Of a stretch of 64,000 bases of DNA, positions 11,396-23,680 are shown in pieces (within the stretch, counting starts at the first letter, position 1; every line of letters begins with the position of its first letter). The notes beneath the pieces are model-generated. The model was not told where the DNA came from, did not search any database, and worked only from the letters and a program-made list of their open reading frames with translations. The position numbers and the translations under genes were made by a program. Origin of the DNA: Daucus carota subsp. sativus (Eukaryota > Streptophyta > Magnoliopsida > Apiales > Apiaceae). Location: contig NC_030381.2 of assembly GCF_001625215.2 (NCBI RefSeq), positions 43,894,689 to 43,958,688 on the forward strand. The letters run 5' to 3'.

Positions 11396-12881
11396 CTTAC
11401 TTTCACTATGTCATATCATCACCTTAATCTCAATTTCAAACCACTATATGCACACAAAAGAAGAAAAAACACCCCAACTTTTAATTTCAATAAACATTCA
11501 CAATCACAAACAAAACCCATGGTGATAACAACAATACATCAAAGAAGGAATAAAAAAAAATTGCATTTTCACATCAAGACTAAACAAAAATTAAAAAACA
11601 CATCAATCATCAATTCCACATCAATACTCAAAACTTAACAACCCATCTAAATCTTTCCCAAAAGAAGCCAACTTCTTAGTTCATGAGCATTAAACAAGAA
11701 AATCCAATACAACAAGAACATGTCAAATTAAAATTAAAAAGATAGCATTTTTACAACAAAAAAACAATACACACATGTTCTATACACATTCTACATTGTT
11801 CAAGAACTGGGAAACTAACATATTGCAGCACAAATGAAACCCATACTTACAGAAAGAGGCATCAATGGATCGAAGCTCAAAAAGCACTGAAAACAGTAAA
11901 CAAAAATCTTAAAATATAGCAAGAAACTGAGCAACAATGATTGCAAAAAAACACCCAGTAAAACAAAGGGAAAGAATGATAAAATGGATGTTGATATAAT
12001 TTAGTGAGAAATTCGAGGGTGATTAAGCGAAAATCGCGGGGTTAGGACCAAAGTCTTCCTCATGGACTATTGTTACTTTATTTACTAATGTCTTTTGTCT
12101 TTTACAAGTACAGTAAAGTGGCTTTCTTGTTTCATCGAAAAAAGGCAGCAATTTCAAAAATGACAAATATTTTCTAATATGTTAAAATGATGGTGGGGTG
12201 GATTTTTTTATAACAATTACGATTATAAATCTAAAAATTCTTAATTGATAATTGATAATATAAAAATTGGTGTATGTCATATTCAATTGCACACAATCAT
12301 ATATAAATTAGGTTATCTTAAAAATATGAAAATAAAAACATTATTGTTAAGCCAAGAATTCATGTTAAAGATGTATAAAATAATAATTTGTATTATTGAT
12401 TTTATGATTTAAGAAGATATTTTTGTTATAAAAAATACGAAAATCATGAAAGGCTTATTAATAATGGAATAGTCAAATTATGTAAAAAGGTGAAATTAGA
12501 TTTTGTATTTGTCTGAGTACTAGGTGCGGAATATACTTTTATTATGATATATAATTGTTAAGAAATATATTTAGAATAAAAATTATATTTTAAAATTACA
12601 AAAATCTTAATTGATCTTGTAAATAAGACTACCAAATACAATTATATAATATTCTAAACAAACATCTTAAAATATAAAATAACAAACACAATTGAAATAA
12701 AGAAGTTATTTAAGTTTCAATAAATATGTTTACACTTTCGGTTATAATAACTCAAATGTCCTCCAATTTTTTATTTTTATTTTACAAATTAGTAAAACAC
12801 AAGAGGAGAAACCAGCCATTTATCAAAAGGATCACATAGTGTTTGGAAGAATCAAGAGAGCTTCTTCTTGTTCTGCTTGCC
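11396..12881. promoter_or_regulatory. Divergent spacer between PP2C and YlmG
   Basis: About 1.5 kb between two start codons facing away from each other. 11396-12060 is probably PP2C leader and promoter; 12060-12840 is very AT-rich. I see no clear TATA element that I would defend. Confidence 0.4.
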
Positions 12882-13607
12882 ATGGCCGCTCAAACCCTAA
12901 TCCTCTTAAACCCCACCCTCGATTCTCACCGTCGCCACAACTCCACCTCCCCATCTCTCCAAACCCACTTCCCCAAACATATACTTACATCTCGTGTATC
13001 TAATCCCCATGTTTTTTTCCCCTTCAGTGAAAAACCCACTTGCCCAATTTCAAGAACATCCAAGATTTTTGCTTTTCCATCAAACACTCAAGACCCAGCT
13101 CAGTCTCAGCTCACTGACTCAACTCGCACTGTGGCATCTCTCTTGGCTCTCGCTCTCTCAGTTTCTAGGCTTTTCTCCGAGAAAATCGCAACTTTTTTGG
13201 TGAAGATGAAGGGCATTTGTGCAGTTCCTAGTCAAGATGAGCTTTTGGGTATCAAGAATGTGCAGGATAATGTGGTTTGTGCTATGGGGCCTTTGTTTTT
13301 CGCAGCAATTAATACGGGCCCGAGGGCATTGAACACACCATTGACAGTTGTGGCAGCTGGAATGTCGAAATGGCTTGAGATTTATAGTGCTGTGTTGATG
13401 GTTAGGGTGTTGTTGAGTTGGTTTCCGAATATACCTTGGGATCGTCAGCCATTGTCAGCTATCCGGGACTTGTGTGATCCTTATTTGAATCTTTTTAGGA
13501 ATATTATTCCTCCGCTTTTCGATACGTTGGATGTTAGTCCACTTTTGGCTTTTGCGGTGTTGGGAGCGCTTGCTGGGGTTCTTGGTGCATCAAACAAGCC
13601 TTATTGA
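12882..13607 (+). CDS. YLMG1: YlmG/YGGT-family chloroplast membrane protein
   Basis: A single-exon gene of 241 aa. The N-terminal 70 or so residues are rich in Ser, Thr, Pro and His with few acidic residues, as in a plastid transit peptide. The C-terminal YGGT domain is unmistakable: MSKWLEIYSAVLMVRVLLSW, FPNIPWDRQPLSAIRDLCDP, YLNLFRNIIPPL and LDVSPLLAF, with hydrophobic segments on either side. Plant YlmG1 proteins are thylakoid or envelope membrane proteins related to bacterial YlmG/YggT; Arabidopsis YLMG1-1 is linked to nucleoid distribution in chloroplasts and the family includes the cytochrome b6 maturation factor CCB3. I chose the ATG at 12882 (GCCATGGCC context, then AAQTLILLNP) over an in-frame ATG at 12843, which adds 13 poorly typical residues. 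Orthology to YLMG1-1 or 1-2 is from memory. Confidence 0.9.
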   Translation: MAAQTLILLNPTLDSHRRHNSTSPSLQTHFPKHILTSRVSNPHVFFPFSEKPTCPISRTSKIFAFPSNTQDPAQSQLTDSTRTVASLLALALSVSRLFSEKIATFLVKMKGICAVPSQDELLGIKNVQDNVVCAMGPLFFAAINTGPRALNTPLTVVAAGMSKWLEIYSAVLMVRVLLSWFPNIPWDRQPLSAIRDLCDPYLNLFRNIIPPLFDTLDVSPLLAFAVLGALAGVLGASNKPY

Positions 13608-16371
13608 GATTAGGGATGGAGTGATGATCGGGTTAAGAAGTTAATGGTTCGGGATGAGGTTTGTAAACTCTTACTATTGTTGTTTAAGATTTCATGGTTT
13701 AATTTTAGTGGATGTAATTTTGTTATTAAGTAATCACATAGAACTTGTAAATGCAGTTATGCGAATGCTACTTTCTGTTATGTGCTTATTGTGCACTTGA
13801 CGTTTCTAGTTTGTTAAACAAGAGAATGTTCAGTAGCTTTAATATATTTATGCATCCATTAGGATGTGATATATCTTTACCTTTCTGTGGGTTATTATTA
13901 TAAGTTCAGGATAAACTTGGCCCACATATATTTTCCTCATTAAGATTTGCATTAATAAACTTAAAACAATAGATTTAGCAATCCTAGACTTGGCATGGTG
14001 TAAAATTTGTACGATAGAGAAGGAAGGGGGCTACAACAGGGTTCCAAGATTTTTGTTTGGCAAAGCTACCTACTGCCTGTCTAAGTCTAACTCTGACTGA
14101 AAGATTAATATACAGTATCCTTAAAACCTGATAGAGTTGCAATAAGAACCCAGATAATGCTGCCTATTCCAATCATATATATACCCTTATTTTCTTTCTT
14201 AGTTTCGGCACTTTTTCAGACCTGCTGAAAGGAGTGGAAGTTAGGCCTGAGGATGAAATGAAGTTTCGTTGTTTACGGTTTAAGTAGATAATTAGACTAG
14301 TACCAAATGATTCTTTCCATTCTTTTTCAGTTTTTTTTTTGCCTAATACTCCAGTTCTTGGGAATTTTGACATGAACTTTGATTGAGTCTACATTTGTGA
14401 TGATACATTAGCATAGGAATATTTTGACACCAAAGAAATTTTTCGGTTTAGTCAAATTATAGCTGTCTGAAGTCCAGGCTAGTTATGATATGTTAGTATA
14501 TCTCCAAGTAGCAACTCTTGCCTGATGGAGTATATATGTGGCCAGATGCATACATGTTAAGAGAAAAAAGATGGGGTACATGGAATGTCATTTCCCATGT
14601 ATCCTATATATGGAGTATGGACCCTTGAATCAGATTCCTTCACACTATGTTAATAGTTACCCCAACTCTTCAGTTTGTTTCAAGTACCCGTGTTGGACAC
14701 TCGACACTTGGACAGGGATTCAACACTTATTTTATGCCAAAAATGTTAAATTTTCAAAATATTGTTGAGTCAGACGCTCGGACACGTATCCATTTTGGAC
14801 ACTTTTAAGCAAGTCCGGGATGATTCGACGAAGACCCCCATTTTAATTCCTTTTTTTAGTTAAACATTATAGGACAATATTGCTGCTTTGATGATGATGA
14901 TAAGAATTGCTTTGTTTCTCTTTTTCCCTTTTTTTGGTGCTACAATTGGTCTCTTGTTATATAGACTTGTCTCTAATCTCAAGAAGTTGGCCTCTACACT
15001 TCATATCTTTTAGTCTTTCAGACCTTGATTTTTTGTCATCTTAATATTCTTTAAGATTTCTGGGTCGCCAAATTTGGTGGATAGGATTGTATATCAGTTC
15101 CCACGGTGATCGGGATGAGAAGGAATTGTGATCAGCGACGAGAAATCTGGTTTACCTTTACATGGCATGACTCACAAATTGTAACATTGGACTGAATAGC
15201 TTTTAGCATTTAGGAGAGGGGTTAGACTATTTTAACATATGATGTCCTGGTGGTTAGAGCTGTTGACTGAGTTGTATGAGGTCACCACAACCTGATGTTT
15301 GGCTTTCAGTATGTCAACTCTTATTCATTGTTTGATCACAATTGGGATATGGAAAGTATTAGGGTGTTTTCTACGTGGTAGTACGATAGAAATAAAGGTA
15401 TAATCTAACCAACCCTGGAGCAGACATCCAAGCACTAAGCTACATGAAGGACGTAGCCCATTTGTTGTGCCTTTGTTGCCTAGGCTACCTAATTATGTGG
15501 GTACTCTCCCAGTATCACATCTCATTTGTTTGCTTGATATAGTAATTAAAAGCACCTGTGTCGTATATGATCTGATAATACGCAACACGTATAAAATACT
15601 TGCCTATTTATGCCAGACTTTCCCCTTACCGTTTATAATAGACAAACTTTCTTCATTTGAAGTATTAGTTCACCACACTTGGGTTTTTTCTAATAAAAAA
15701 CACATGATATCCTTGTCCTCCCTCCCTTGGTCTTGCTTGAGGTGCAGCTTCACACTTCTGCGCTCCATCCTAAGCCTGATACTTCATTACTAAATGTATA
15801 CCGACTTCCCTTGGCTTGACTTGCTGTTTTATGAGAACTGTATCAGAAGCCTCATGCACTCTTACAGCTTTGTCCTTCCATTCTGGCTATTGATACCAGC
15901 TGGTGAACCCTAGATATATAGTGCAGTACCGGAGTACAGATCCTACCCTTGATTTTTTATTTTTTTTGGCATTCACTAGTAGTTTACCGAGTTCAAATCT
16001 CTATTTCATAGTTGCATCTGCAGGAGATCAGTAATCAGAACATAAATAGTCCATATTCAAATTTCAATGTAGTGTACTACTGTTTTCCATGTTCAAAAGA
16101 TCGCCGAGTCCTTTACTGCCATTTGTATGCTTTAAAAATTAATCCTTGGAAAAATTTCAAAGAAGATTTTTGGCACGGGAAAGTAGAATAAGATGCTGGC
16201 CAGACCTGGTGTTAAATATTGAGCAACTTTTAGTATCATGTAAGATAGAGCATTATTCAGTTTGGTTTTTGGATGAAACTATGACAATACATCTTCGATG
16301 TTAGAAATCGAAAATCGGGAGCCAAAACGCGTTGGACTTTGATTTTTGATTCGGTTTGGTTGTTGGTACGG
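13608..16371. other. Intergenic DNA downstream of YlmG
   Basis: 13608 to about 13800 is probably the YlmG 3' UTR. The rest is noncoding. 14683-14830 is a degenerate repeat rich in GGACAC and GACACTCG words, of a type common in plant spacers. No tRNA or complete gene is visible. Confidence 0.5.
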
Positions 16372-16412
16372 TTTTTTTTTTTTTTTTTTTTTTTTGAACT
16401 GGGAAATTTCCA

Positions 16413-17949
16413 TTAACTCATCAAAGCATCATACATAATACTCTCCAACACTAATTGTGGAGGAGAAGGAAAAACATTAGAGCAATTAACCTCACAAGGA
16501 ACCCTTGCTAACATATGAGCTACTTTGTTGGCTTGCTTTTTAATAAACGCTATAGAGATATCCGGGCGATCACTGATTAGTATCCGACTTTCGTATAGCA
16601 GATTTCCCACCTCATGATAGTTTGTTGTACCCTGAAGAATGGCCTGAACTGTGAGTAGCGAATCACTTTCAATTTCCACATTTGAAATTCCCAGATCATG
16701 CACCCACCTAATAGCCTCCAGTACACCGTAAGCTTCTGCTTCGAAAACTGAAATCTCTCCTTCTCTTCGAAGATTGCGTGCGTTACAGAACCCACCTAAA
16801 TGATCTCGCAGAACCATTCCAATGGCAAAGCTAGAAGCTCCTGAGACCACTGATGCATCCACGTTAACTTTAAGCTTTCCTGTAGCTGGAGCATTCCATA
16901 GCGCTAATTCTGGTCGATGACTTGGCATACCTATGACATCGTTACTCGACCTCACAACCTGCACTTCCTGCCATTGCCTCACCTGGTTTATGCTCCATTG
17001 CATTGCATTCTCCGGAGTTACTTTTTTATTTTCCCAGACTAACATGTTCCTCGCCGACCAAATCCCCCATAGCACTATTGCTACTTGCACCATTTTCTCA
17101 CCATCCTCTTCAGCTAATCTTTGCAGCAACCATTCAGAACATGATTCTGCTGATGATGTATCAAACTCTAAACCCAGTAAATTCCAGCACCTCTTAGCAA
17201 AAGAACAATCCAAGAAAATATGTAAAAGATGCTCGATATCATTCAAGCACAGTGGACATATGATAGCCGTTTGAACACCCTTTCCTCTCAGCTGGTAACG
17301 GACAGGCAGATTACTTCTGCATATACGCCACAAGAAGACTCGAAATTTGTGAGGAATCGCCAACTTCCATAGCTTCACCCATCCTGGACTACATGGTACT
17401 CTTTGACGCTCACTATTTTGATCATGCCAAAATTTATACCCAGATTTCACTGAATACTTGCCATCATTGGTGAAATTCCAAGCAATGCGATCTGGAACCT
17501 GGTTTCTTGGGATCGGTATAGCCAAAAAAATTTTGGCGTCATAATTTGTAACTAAATTATGAACCTTAGAAATATCCCACTGCTTCTCACCAGGAATGAA
17601 CAGCTCACATACTTTCGTTCCACTTGCTATGCCAGTATACGTGTTATCGACCATGTAATTCTCTTTCCCCCTGACCCACGGATCCTCAAAAATCCTAATA
17701 TCTTCCCCGTCACCCAATACCCACTTAAAGCCTTTTTTAAGAGCCTCCTTGGCTTGCCACAATCCTGACCAGATGAAACTTACGCCTCCTCCTCTACTTG
17801 CATCAAACAAATGCGTATTAGCAAAGTACCTGGCCTTATAAATCCTTGCAACTAGAGAATTCGGATTGCTTAGGAAGTTCCAACATTGTTTACCTAACAA
17901 GGCTAAATTGAACCCATACAAATCTCTGAAACCCAGACCACCCGATCCC
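16413..17949 (-). pseudogene. LINE ORF2 C-terminal part: zf-RVT and RNase H
   Basis: This stretch begins just after the MITE (LGFRDLYGFNLALLGKQCWN) and stays open to the TGA at 16413. It has the zinc-binding zf-RVT region (IPHKFRVFLWRICRSNLP, then CPLCLNDIEHLLHIFLDC) and a plant LINE RNase H domain (LKVNVDASVV, FEAEAYGVLEA, IESDSLLTV) with the expected acidic residues. The frame is intact from MITE edge to stop. It is not expressed as an independent protein; it is the 3' portion of an interrupted ORF2. Confidence 0.88.
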
Positions 17950-17952
17950 TTA

Positions 17953-18311
17953 GAGCAAGTCCAATGCTAGATGCTATATATCTATTGCTATTGCTATAAT
18001 ATAGCACCAAAAAGTGTTTTTTGGTGCTAAAATAAAACTTGCACTCCAATGCTAAGTTCTATAACTAGTTTCAAATTTAACCAACTCATCAACTTTTACC
18101 TAACTTATATATAAAACCAACTCATTAACTTTTACCTAACTCATGAACTCATTAACTAGTTTCCAATTTTCCTTGGTTTCAAATATAGAACCAAGGATGC
18201 ATCTAAGCATGGATGCATCCAAATATAGCACTCCTTTGGAGTTGAGTTTTTTTACTTTTGAAGCTATAATATAGCAATAGAACCAAGTATAGCATTGCAT
18301 TGGAGTTGCTC
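17953..18311. mobile_element. Harbinger/Tourist-type MITE inside the LINE
   Basis: 359 bp with inverted ends GAGCAAGTCCAATG and CATTGGAGTTGCTC, flanked by TTA at 17950-17952 and 18312-18314. A 3-bp TTA/TAA duplication and GAGCA..TCCAATG termini are typical of PIF/Harbinger MITEs. Deleting it with one TTA restores the LINE frame (NMSMSK joined to GSGGLGFRDL). Confidence 0.9.
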
Positions 18312-18314
18312 TTA

Positions 18315-19258
18315 GACATGCTCATGTTTGTCCATGATAACCATCGAATGCCTTTCCTCTCGTTATCTTTCGAACCCCACCAAAAACTATTCATCATTCT
18401 TTCCAGTTCTTTACACAAGGATTTGGGAAGCATGAAACACGACATTGCGTAGGACGGAACAGCTTGAGCTACATTACGGAGCAGAACAGCTTTTCCTGCT
18501 TTAGAAAGACATTTCGAGCTCCACCCTTGAATCTTTCTCCAGAGACGATCTTTTAGGAAATTAAATACCTGTTTCTTGGACCTACCAATCAGAGAGGGAA
18601 GGCCTAGATAGCGTCCTGAGCTAAGATCATTATGAACCTCCAACATGTTTTTAATCTCCTCTTGTTTGTCCACCCTTACATTAGCACTGAAGTAAATACC
18701 CGACTTCTGAAAATTGATTGCTTGGCCTGAGCATAATTCATACTTCTGCAAGATTGTCTTAATCTCTCTTGTTTCCTCCATTGTAGCTTTACAGAACAAG
18801 AAGCTATCATCTGCAAACAAAAGATGCGTAACGGATGGTGCTTGCACATGAATTTTGCACCCTGAGAGTTTCCCTTCTTCAACTGAATTCCTGATAGAAC
18901 GAGAGAGACCTTCTACGCACAGTAAAAAAAGATAAGGCGACAATGGGTCACCTTGCCGGAGGCCTCGAGTCGGTGAGATTGGACCAATCTGCTCGCCATT
19001 AAAATTTACTGAATAAGAGACTGTGGAGATGCATAACATTATCCAGTCTATCCATTTTCTAGAGAATCCCATTTGAATCATTTGATACTGCAAGAAAGAC
19101 CAGTCCACTCTATCATAAGCTTTACTAACATCCAGCTTTAAAGCTACTTCTCCTTTATTCCCACCTTTTTTTTGCTTCATGTAATGCAACACTTCAAACG
19201 CGACCAAGACATTATCAGTAATGCTTCTGCCTCTGCCTGGTACAAACGCAGATATGAG
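18315..19258 (-). pseudogene. LINE ORF2 reverse transcriptase part
   Basis: The frame reads [38 protein letters not shown] and the catalytic FADD box in [16 protein letters not shown], followed by the thumb and connection ([33 protein letters not shown]). The reverse transcriptase is open throughout, but its N-terminal fingers and the endonuclease are absent because of the 5' truncation. Confidence 0.9.
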
Positions 19259-19583
19259 AAACAAATAAATAAATATGAGAAATGGTCGTAAAAGCTCCGA
19301 ACATAGTGAGTTTGTTCAACACCTCTACAGGCATGAACTATCTAGATTTACACAAATTCAAAACAAACATCCAACAAATAGGCTAAACAATGAAGATTAA
19401 TACAATGCCAACAAGACATTAACAGAGAAAATATTAAAAAGTTTGATGTCTAACCAATAAACAACTGCCATTAAGCGCACACTGGAACACCGGTTTAAAG
19501 ATGAGGTGAAAGCTTGCAGGCTTGCGCAACAACTTAATCTTGCGTAATTACCCAATAAAAATAATAATCTTTTTTTGGTAACA

Positions 19584-21820
19584 GTTACTAATATTCTTGT
19601 TGCTTGGGAACTCTAGCATACATTTTAAGTCATAATATTCCGATAGCAATTAGCAAGACAGGATAACAAGTTCCGAAAGTGATGCAAGTAGCCTGCAATG
19701 CTGCATTATTTCGTTCCGGGACATTGCTTATAACCTAAAATTGTACATGTACATTAGCTATAAAAAATTACATAAACTCAATTTATATATTAAATAGTTA
19801 TCAGTTCGCTTCAGTTTGTATTTAAAAAGGGAACCCCGATCATTTAAACTGTTTGGTTTGTGAATTTTTCGGTTACGGTTCGGCTTGATTCTATATAATT
19901 CAATTTTTACCGGTTTTTATCGATTTCAGCATGATTTTAGGAAAAAAAATTTCAGACTTCTTGCTTACCTCAGGTCTTCTCCTCTCGGGAGAATTTTCGC
20001 TTAGGCAAACGTTTCAAATTTGAAATTTGGTTAACTGACAGCTTTTGTTGACTAGAGAAGTATAATTAGTACTAGTAGATTGCAACTCCTGGAACAGATG
20101 ATACATAGTTACTACTACCAGCAGAGGCTTTCGAGGGCGAGTGGTCTTCTGTGGGATGTTCGGAGTGATGTTTCATTACGTTAAAGACGGTTTTGATTAT
20201 ATGGAAAATAATGCTGGTCCAAAATATACGCCTAATTTATTGCAATGTAGTGTGACGTTAGTAGTATGAAAATTGAGATTTCATAGCACTCCGTGTAGTT
20301 TTTTGTGGCCAATATGATTGATGAAGTTTTGACCTGGAAATGAGTTTAATCTTCTCAATAATGAGTTATTGTTATCTTCAATTAGACTTGTCCAAACGGT
20401 AGTGGTGGGCGATGGATTCTGGTGAAAAGTTGTCTCATACGTGGAATGTTAAATCACTTGTTGGAAAAAATTTAAAGGTATCTTCAGGATATATTCTTCC
20501 CAAATAAACCGTGAATATCAAAATATTAAGGGCAAACCCAGATCCAAATTTGGGGCTGATTATTCCAAATTCTCCTCCAGCAGTGATCCAAAAAGTGATC
20601 CAAATTTGGATCAGTGAATAGTACTGATCCAAATTTGGATCACCATTGTTCACTAATCCAAATTTGGATCACCTACTTTATTATAAAATAATGATTTTGT
20701 TATTTCTATATCTTTCGTTTATCGAGTTTAAAATGAATTTATGATTATTAATATTTAATTAATAATAGTTTATAACTAATAATTAATAAAATTAATGTTT
20801 TAGTAAAAAAAATAGAATAATAGGAAAGCAAATTTCATTGAAATTTAAAAAAAGAGTACAATGCATGCATAAAATAAAAAGTACATAAAATGCATAAAAT
20901 AAAATTACAATACCGGGAAATGACTAGAAAACATTACGATAAATATAAAATTTGATTTAGTCGAACTGATTATTATTGCTTCCTCCGAGATAATCAATTT
21001 ATTGTCCGTAGCTATTCATATCATTTGGAAATACTTGAGCTTCATCTTCATTTCCTTGATTTTGAGATACTTTGATCGATTTTTAAAAAAATAATTAAAT
21101 TAATCAATTAAATATAATATGAGTAGTTAATAATGATTAAAAATTAAATTTAAGATTAAATAGTTTAATATAAAATTTATGTAATATAATATACAAAAAG
21201 TAATTTGGATCAAAATTTGGATCACGCTGTTGGAGTTGGTCAGAAATTTGGATCAGAATTTGGATTAGTTTGTGATCCAAATTTGGATTTTTAGATCACA
21301 GCCGCTGGAGATGGCCTAATAACAAATATTTTTTTCTCATCATTAAAATAACTTTAGATGATTATTATTTTGTTATAATATCATGTTGGAATTGCATAGT
21401 TTTTAACGATTCTTGAAATTAAAAAATTATATATTTTATCTTTAATTTATCAATTAAACTGTATTATTATATTTGATAAAAATATTTATGTACTTCATAT
21501 GGCCCTTATATATGTTTTTCCCAACTGCTTAACACGCGTGCATGTAAAGTATAAGTTTATAAATTTTTTTAAAAATTTATTGTTCTATATAAAAAATTAA
21601 ATATTAAATTTTTATTCAGAAGAAAATTTAAAATAATTTATCAAATTGTATTTTATAAGAATTTAAAATGTGTGCCAAGTTCCTGTCCTCAATGTAAATA
21701 ATTGAGAACAATAAAAAGAATATGCATTTGAAAAGAATATATACATTTGTAACGAACCGTACAAAATAGTTCGTAGAGCATCTCCAATGGTGTTGGCTAT
21801 AATCGTTGGTTAGATTCATT
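19584..21820. repeat. Direct duplication, copy A (interrupted by a Harbinger element)
   Basis: Matches 22037-23680 in the same orientation: shared landmarks include CGATAGCAATTAGCAAGACA, TCGGGAGAATTTTCGCTT-like blocks, GACGGTTTTGATTATATGGA and AGATGATTATTATTTTG. Copy A lacks the SINE of copy B but carries a 787-bp element at 20530-21316. Without insertions both copies are about 1.4-1.5 kb. Noncoding. Confidence 0.88.
20530..21316. mobile_element. Harbinger-type non-autonomous element with TAA duplication
   Basis: 787 bp starting GGGCAAACCCAG and ending CTGGAGATGGCC, with direct TAA copies at 20527-20529 and 21317-21319. Several copies of GATCCAAATTTGG occur near both ends as subterminal repeats. 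The duplicated copy B reads AATATTAATAAC across the same point, giving a natural empty site. Confidence 0.88.
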
Positions 21821-22036
21821 ACTAGATTCATTCGTGACAATCAACACTGTTTAGGTGAGTTTCATGTGAAGAAGACCATGAGCTAAGGTATTATATTTTT
21901 ATTATATCACGTACTGTTTTATTTATTGTGCATTAAGTCGGGGGTTTCACGGAAACATTTTCTCTACTTTAAAGTAGGGCATGGCTGCATACATCTTACC
22001 CTCTTCAGACCCGATATACTGAGTATGTTTGGTTTG

Positions 22037-23680
22037 GTTTACTAATATTCTTATTGCTCGGGAACTCTAGCATACATTTCAAGTCATATTATTCCGATAG
22101 CAATTAGCAAGACAGGATAACAAGTAGCCTGCAGTGCTGCATTCTTCGTTCCGGAACATTGCTTATAAGTTATAACCTAAAATTGTACATGTATTTATTA
22201 ACTATAAAAAATACATAAAAATATATAATTTATATATTAAATTTAATGATCAGTTCGCTTCAGTATGTACTTAAAAACGGAACCCCAATCATTTGAAACG
22301 GTTTGATTTGTGAATTTTTCGGTTACAGCTCAGTTCGATTCCGTATGATTTAATTTCTACCGATTTTCATCGATTTTAGCACGGTTTTAGGATTTTTTTT
22401 TTTTTTTTTCGGCTTCTTGCTTACCTCTACGGTGTTCTCCTCCCGGGAGAATTTTCGCTTGGGCAAACGTTTCAAATTTGAAATTGCCGTAATTGACGGC
22501 TTTTGTTGACTGAAGAAGTTTAATTAGTAGTAGTAATAGTTTCCAACTCCTGGAACAAATGAATAATGATACATTAGTTACTTTAAAGCAGAAGCTTTCG
22601 AGTCCGAGTAGTCTTCTGTGGGATATTCGGAGTGATGTTTCTTTACGTTAAAGACGGTTTTGATTATATGGAAAATAATGCTGGTCCAAAATATACGCCT
22701 AATTTATTGCAATGTAGTGACGTTTTTTTTTTTTTTAATGCAGGCTTATATGCTTTACAACTTAGTATCTGTTCTAATAATTTTGGATGAGCCAGAGTCG
22801 AACCCGGGTATCCGGGGACAACAGAGAATAAACCCACCACTTGGGCTATCCAATCGTGCTCGCAATGTACGTTAGTAGTATGAAAATTGAGATTTCATCG
22901 CACTCCACGTAGTAGAATTTTTTGGCCAGTATGATTGATAAAATTTTGACCTGGAAATGAGTTTAATCTTCTATCTTCAATTAGGCTTGTCCAAACGGTA
23001 GTGGTGGGCGATGGATTGAAGATTCTGGTGAAAAGTTGTCTCATACGTGGAATGTTAAATCACTTGTTGGCGAAATTTTAAAGGTATCTTCAGGATATAT
23101 TCTTCACAAATAAACCGTGAATATCAAAATATTAATAACAAATATTTTTTTCTCATCGCTAATTTACAAATAACACATTTTTGCTCAAGCGGTTATGCAA
23201 TAAAATAACTTTAGATGATTATTATTTTGTTATAATATCATGTTGGAATTGCATAGTTTTTAACGATTCTTGGAATTAAAAATTTATATATTTTATCTTT
23301 AATTTATCAATTAAAATGTATTATTATATTTGATAAAAAACTTGTATACTTCATACGTCCCTCACATATTTTTTTCCCAACTGCCTAACACGCGTGCATG
23401 TAAAGTATGGGTTCATAAATTTCTTTTAAAATTTATTGTTCAATATAAAAATTTAAATGTTAAATTTTTATTCAGAAGAAAATTTAAAATAATTTATCAA
23501 ATTGTATTTTATAAGAATTTAAAATGTGTGCCAAGCTCCGGTCCTCAATATAAATAACAGAGAACAACAAAAAGAATATACATTTGAAAAGAATATATAT
23601 ATATTTGTAACGATGCGGATCATATAAAATAGTTCGTTAGAACATCTTTTGGCTATAATCGTTAGCTAAATTAGACCCGC
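22037..23680. repeat. Direct duplication, copy B (interrupted by a SINE)
   Basis: Second copy of the block at 19584-21820, separated from it by about 216 bp. It has small indels relative to copy A and a SINE at 22723-22861. No coding sequence is recognised. The arrangement looks like a local tandem duplication rather than LTRs, because there is no primer site or internal region between the copies. Confidence 0.85.
22723..22861 (-). mobile_element. tRNA-derived SINE (family 1, copy 1)
   Basis: On the minus strand: an A-box-like TAGCCCAAGTGG, a B-box GGTTCGACTCT, a short unique 3' part and a poly-A tail (T run 22723-22736). Flanks share GCAATGTA..(GTGA)CG, left at 22709-22722 and right at 22862-22871. 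Copy A of the duplication lacks it (GCAATGTAGTGTGACG). Confidence 0.88.

Larger units (their letters stand above)
16372..19258 (-). mobile_element. L1-type LINE, 5'-truncated, poly-A tail intact, split by a MITE
   Basis: The minus strand carries reverse transcriptase, a zf-RVT region and a C-terminal RNase H domain, then a very short 3' end and a 24-base poly-A (T run 16372-16395). The left part of ORF2 (endonuclease and early RT) is missing: homology begins abruptly at [14 protein letters not shown] near 19258, as expected from incomplete target-primed reverse transcription. The coding frame has no stop apart from the MITE at 17953-18311. I could not find a convincing target-site duplication. 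Confidence 0.9.

Noticed and set aside
12843..12881. Upstream in-frame ATG of the YlmG gene
   Set aside because: Weaker context, and the 13 added residues precede a start that fits a transit peptide better.
15230..15300. Second tRNA-like A box (TGGTGGTTAGAGC)
   Set aside because: No B box at the right distance.
16933..17768. Plus-strand frames across the LINE
   Set aside because: Antisense shadows of the zf-RVT and RNase H coding sequence.
22790..22861. tRNA gene candidate
   Set aside because: A and B boxes are present, but the sequence has a tail, target duplication and a second dispersed copy, so it is a SINE; no proper cloverleaf is formed.
19584..23680. LTR retrotransposon with 1.4-kb LTRs
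   Set aside because: Only 216 bp separates the repeats, with no primer site, polypurine tract or TG...CA ends; a local duplication fits better.
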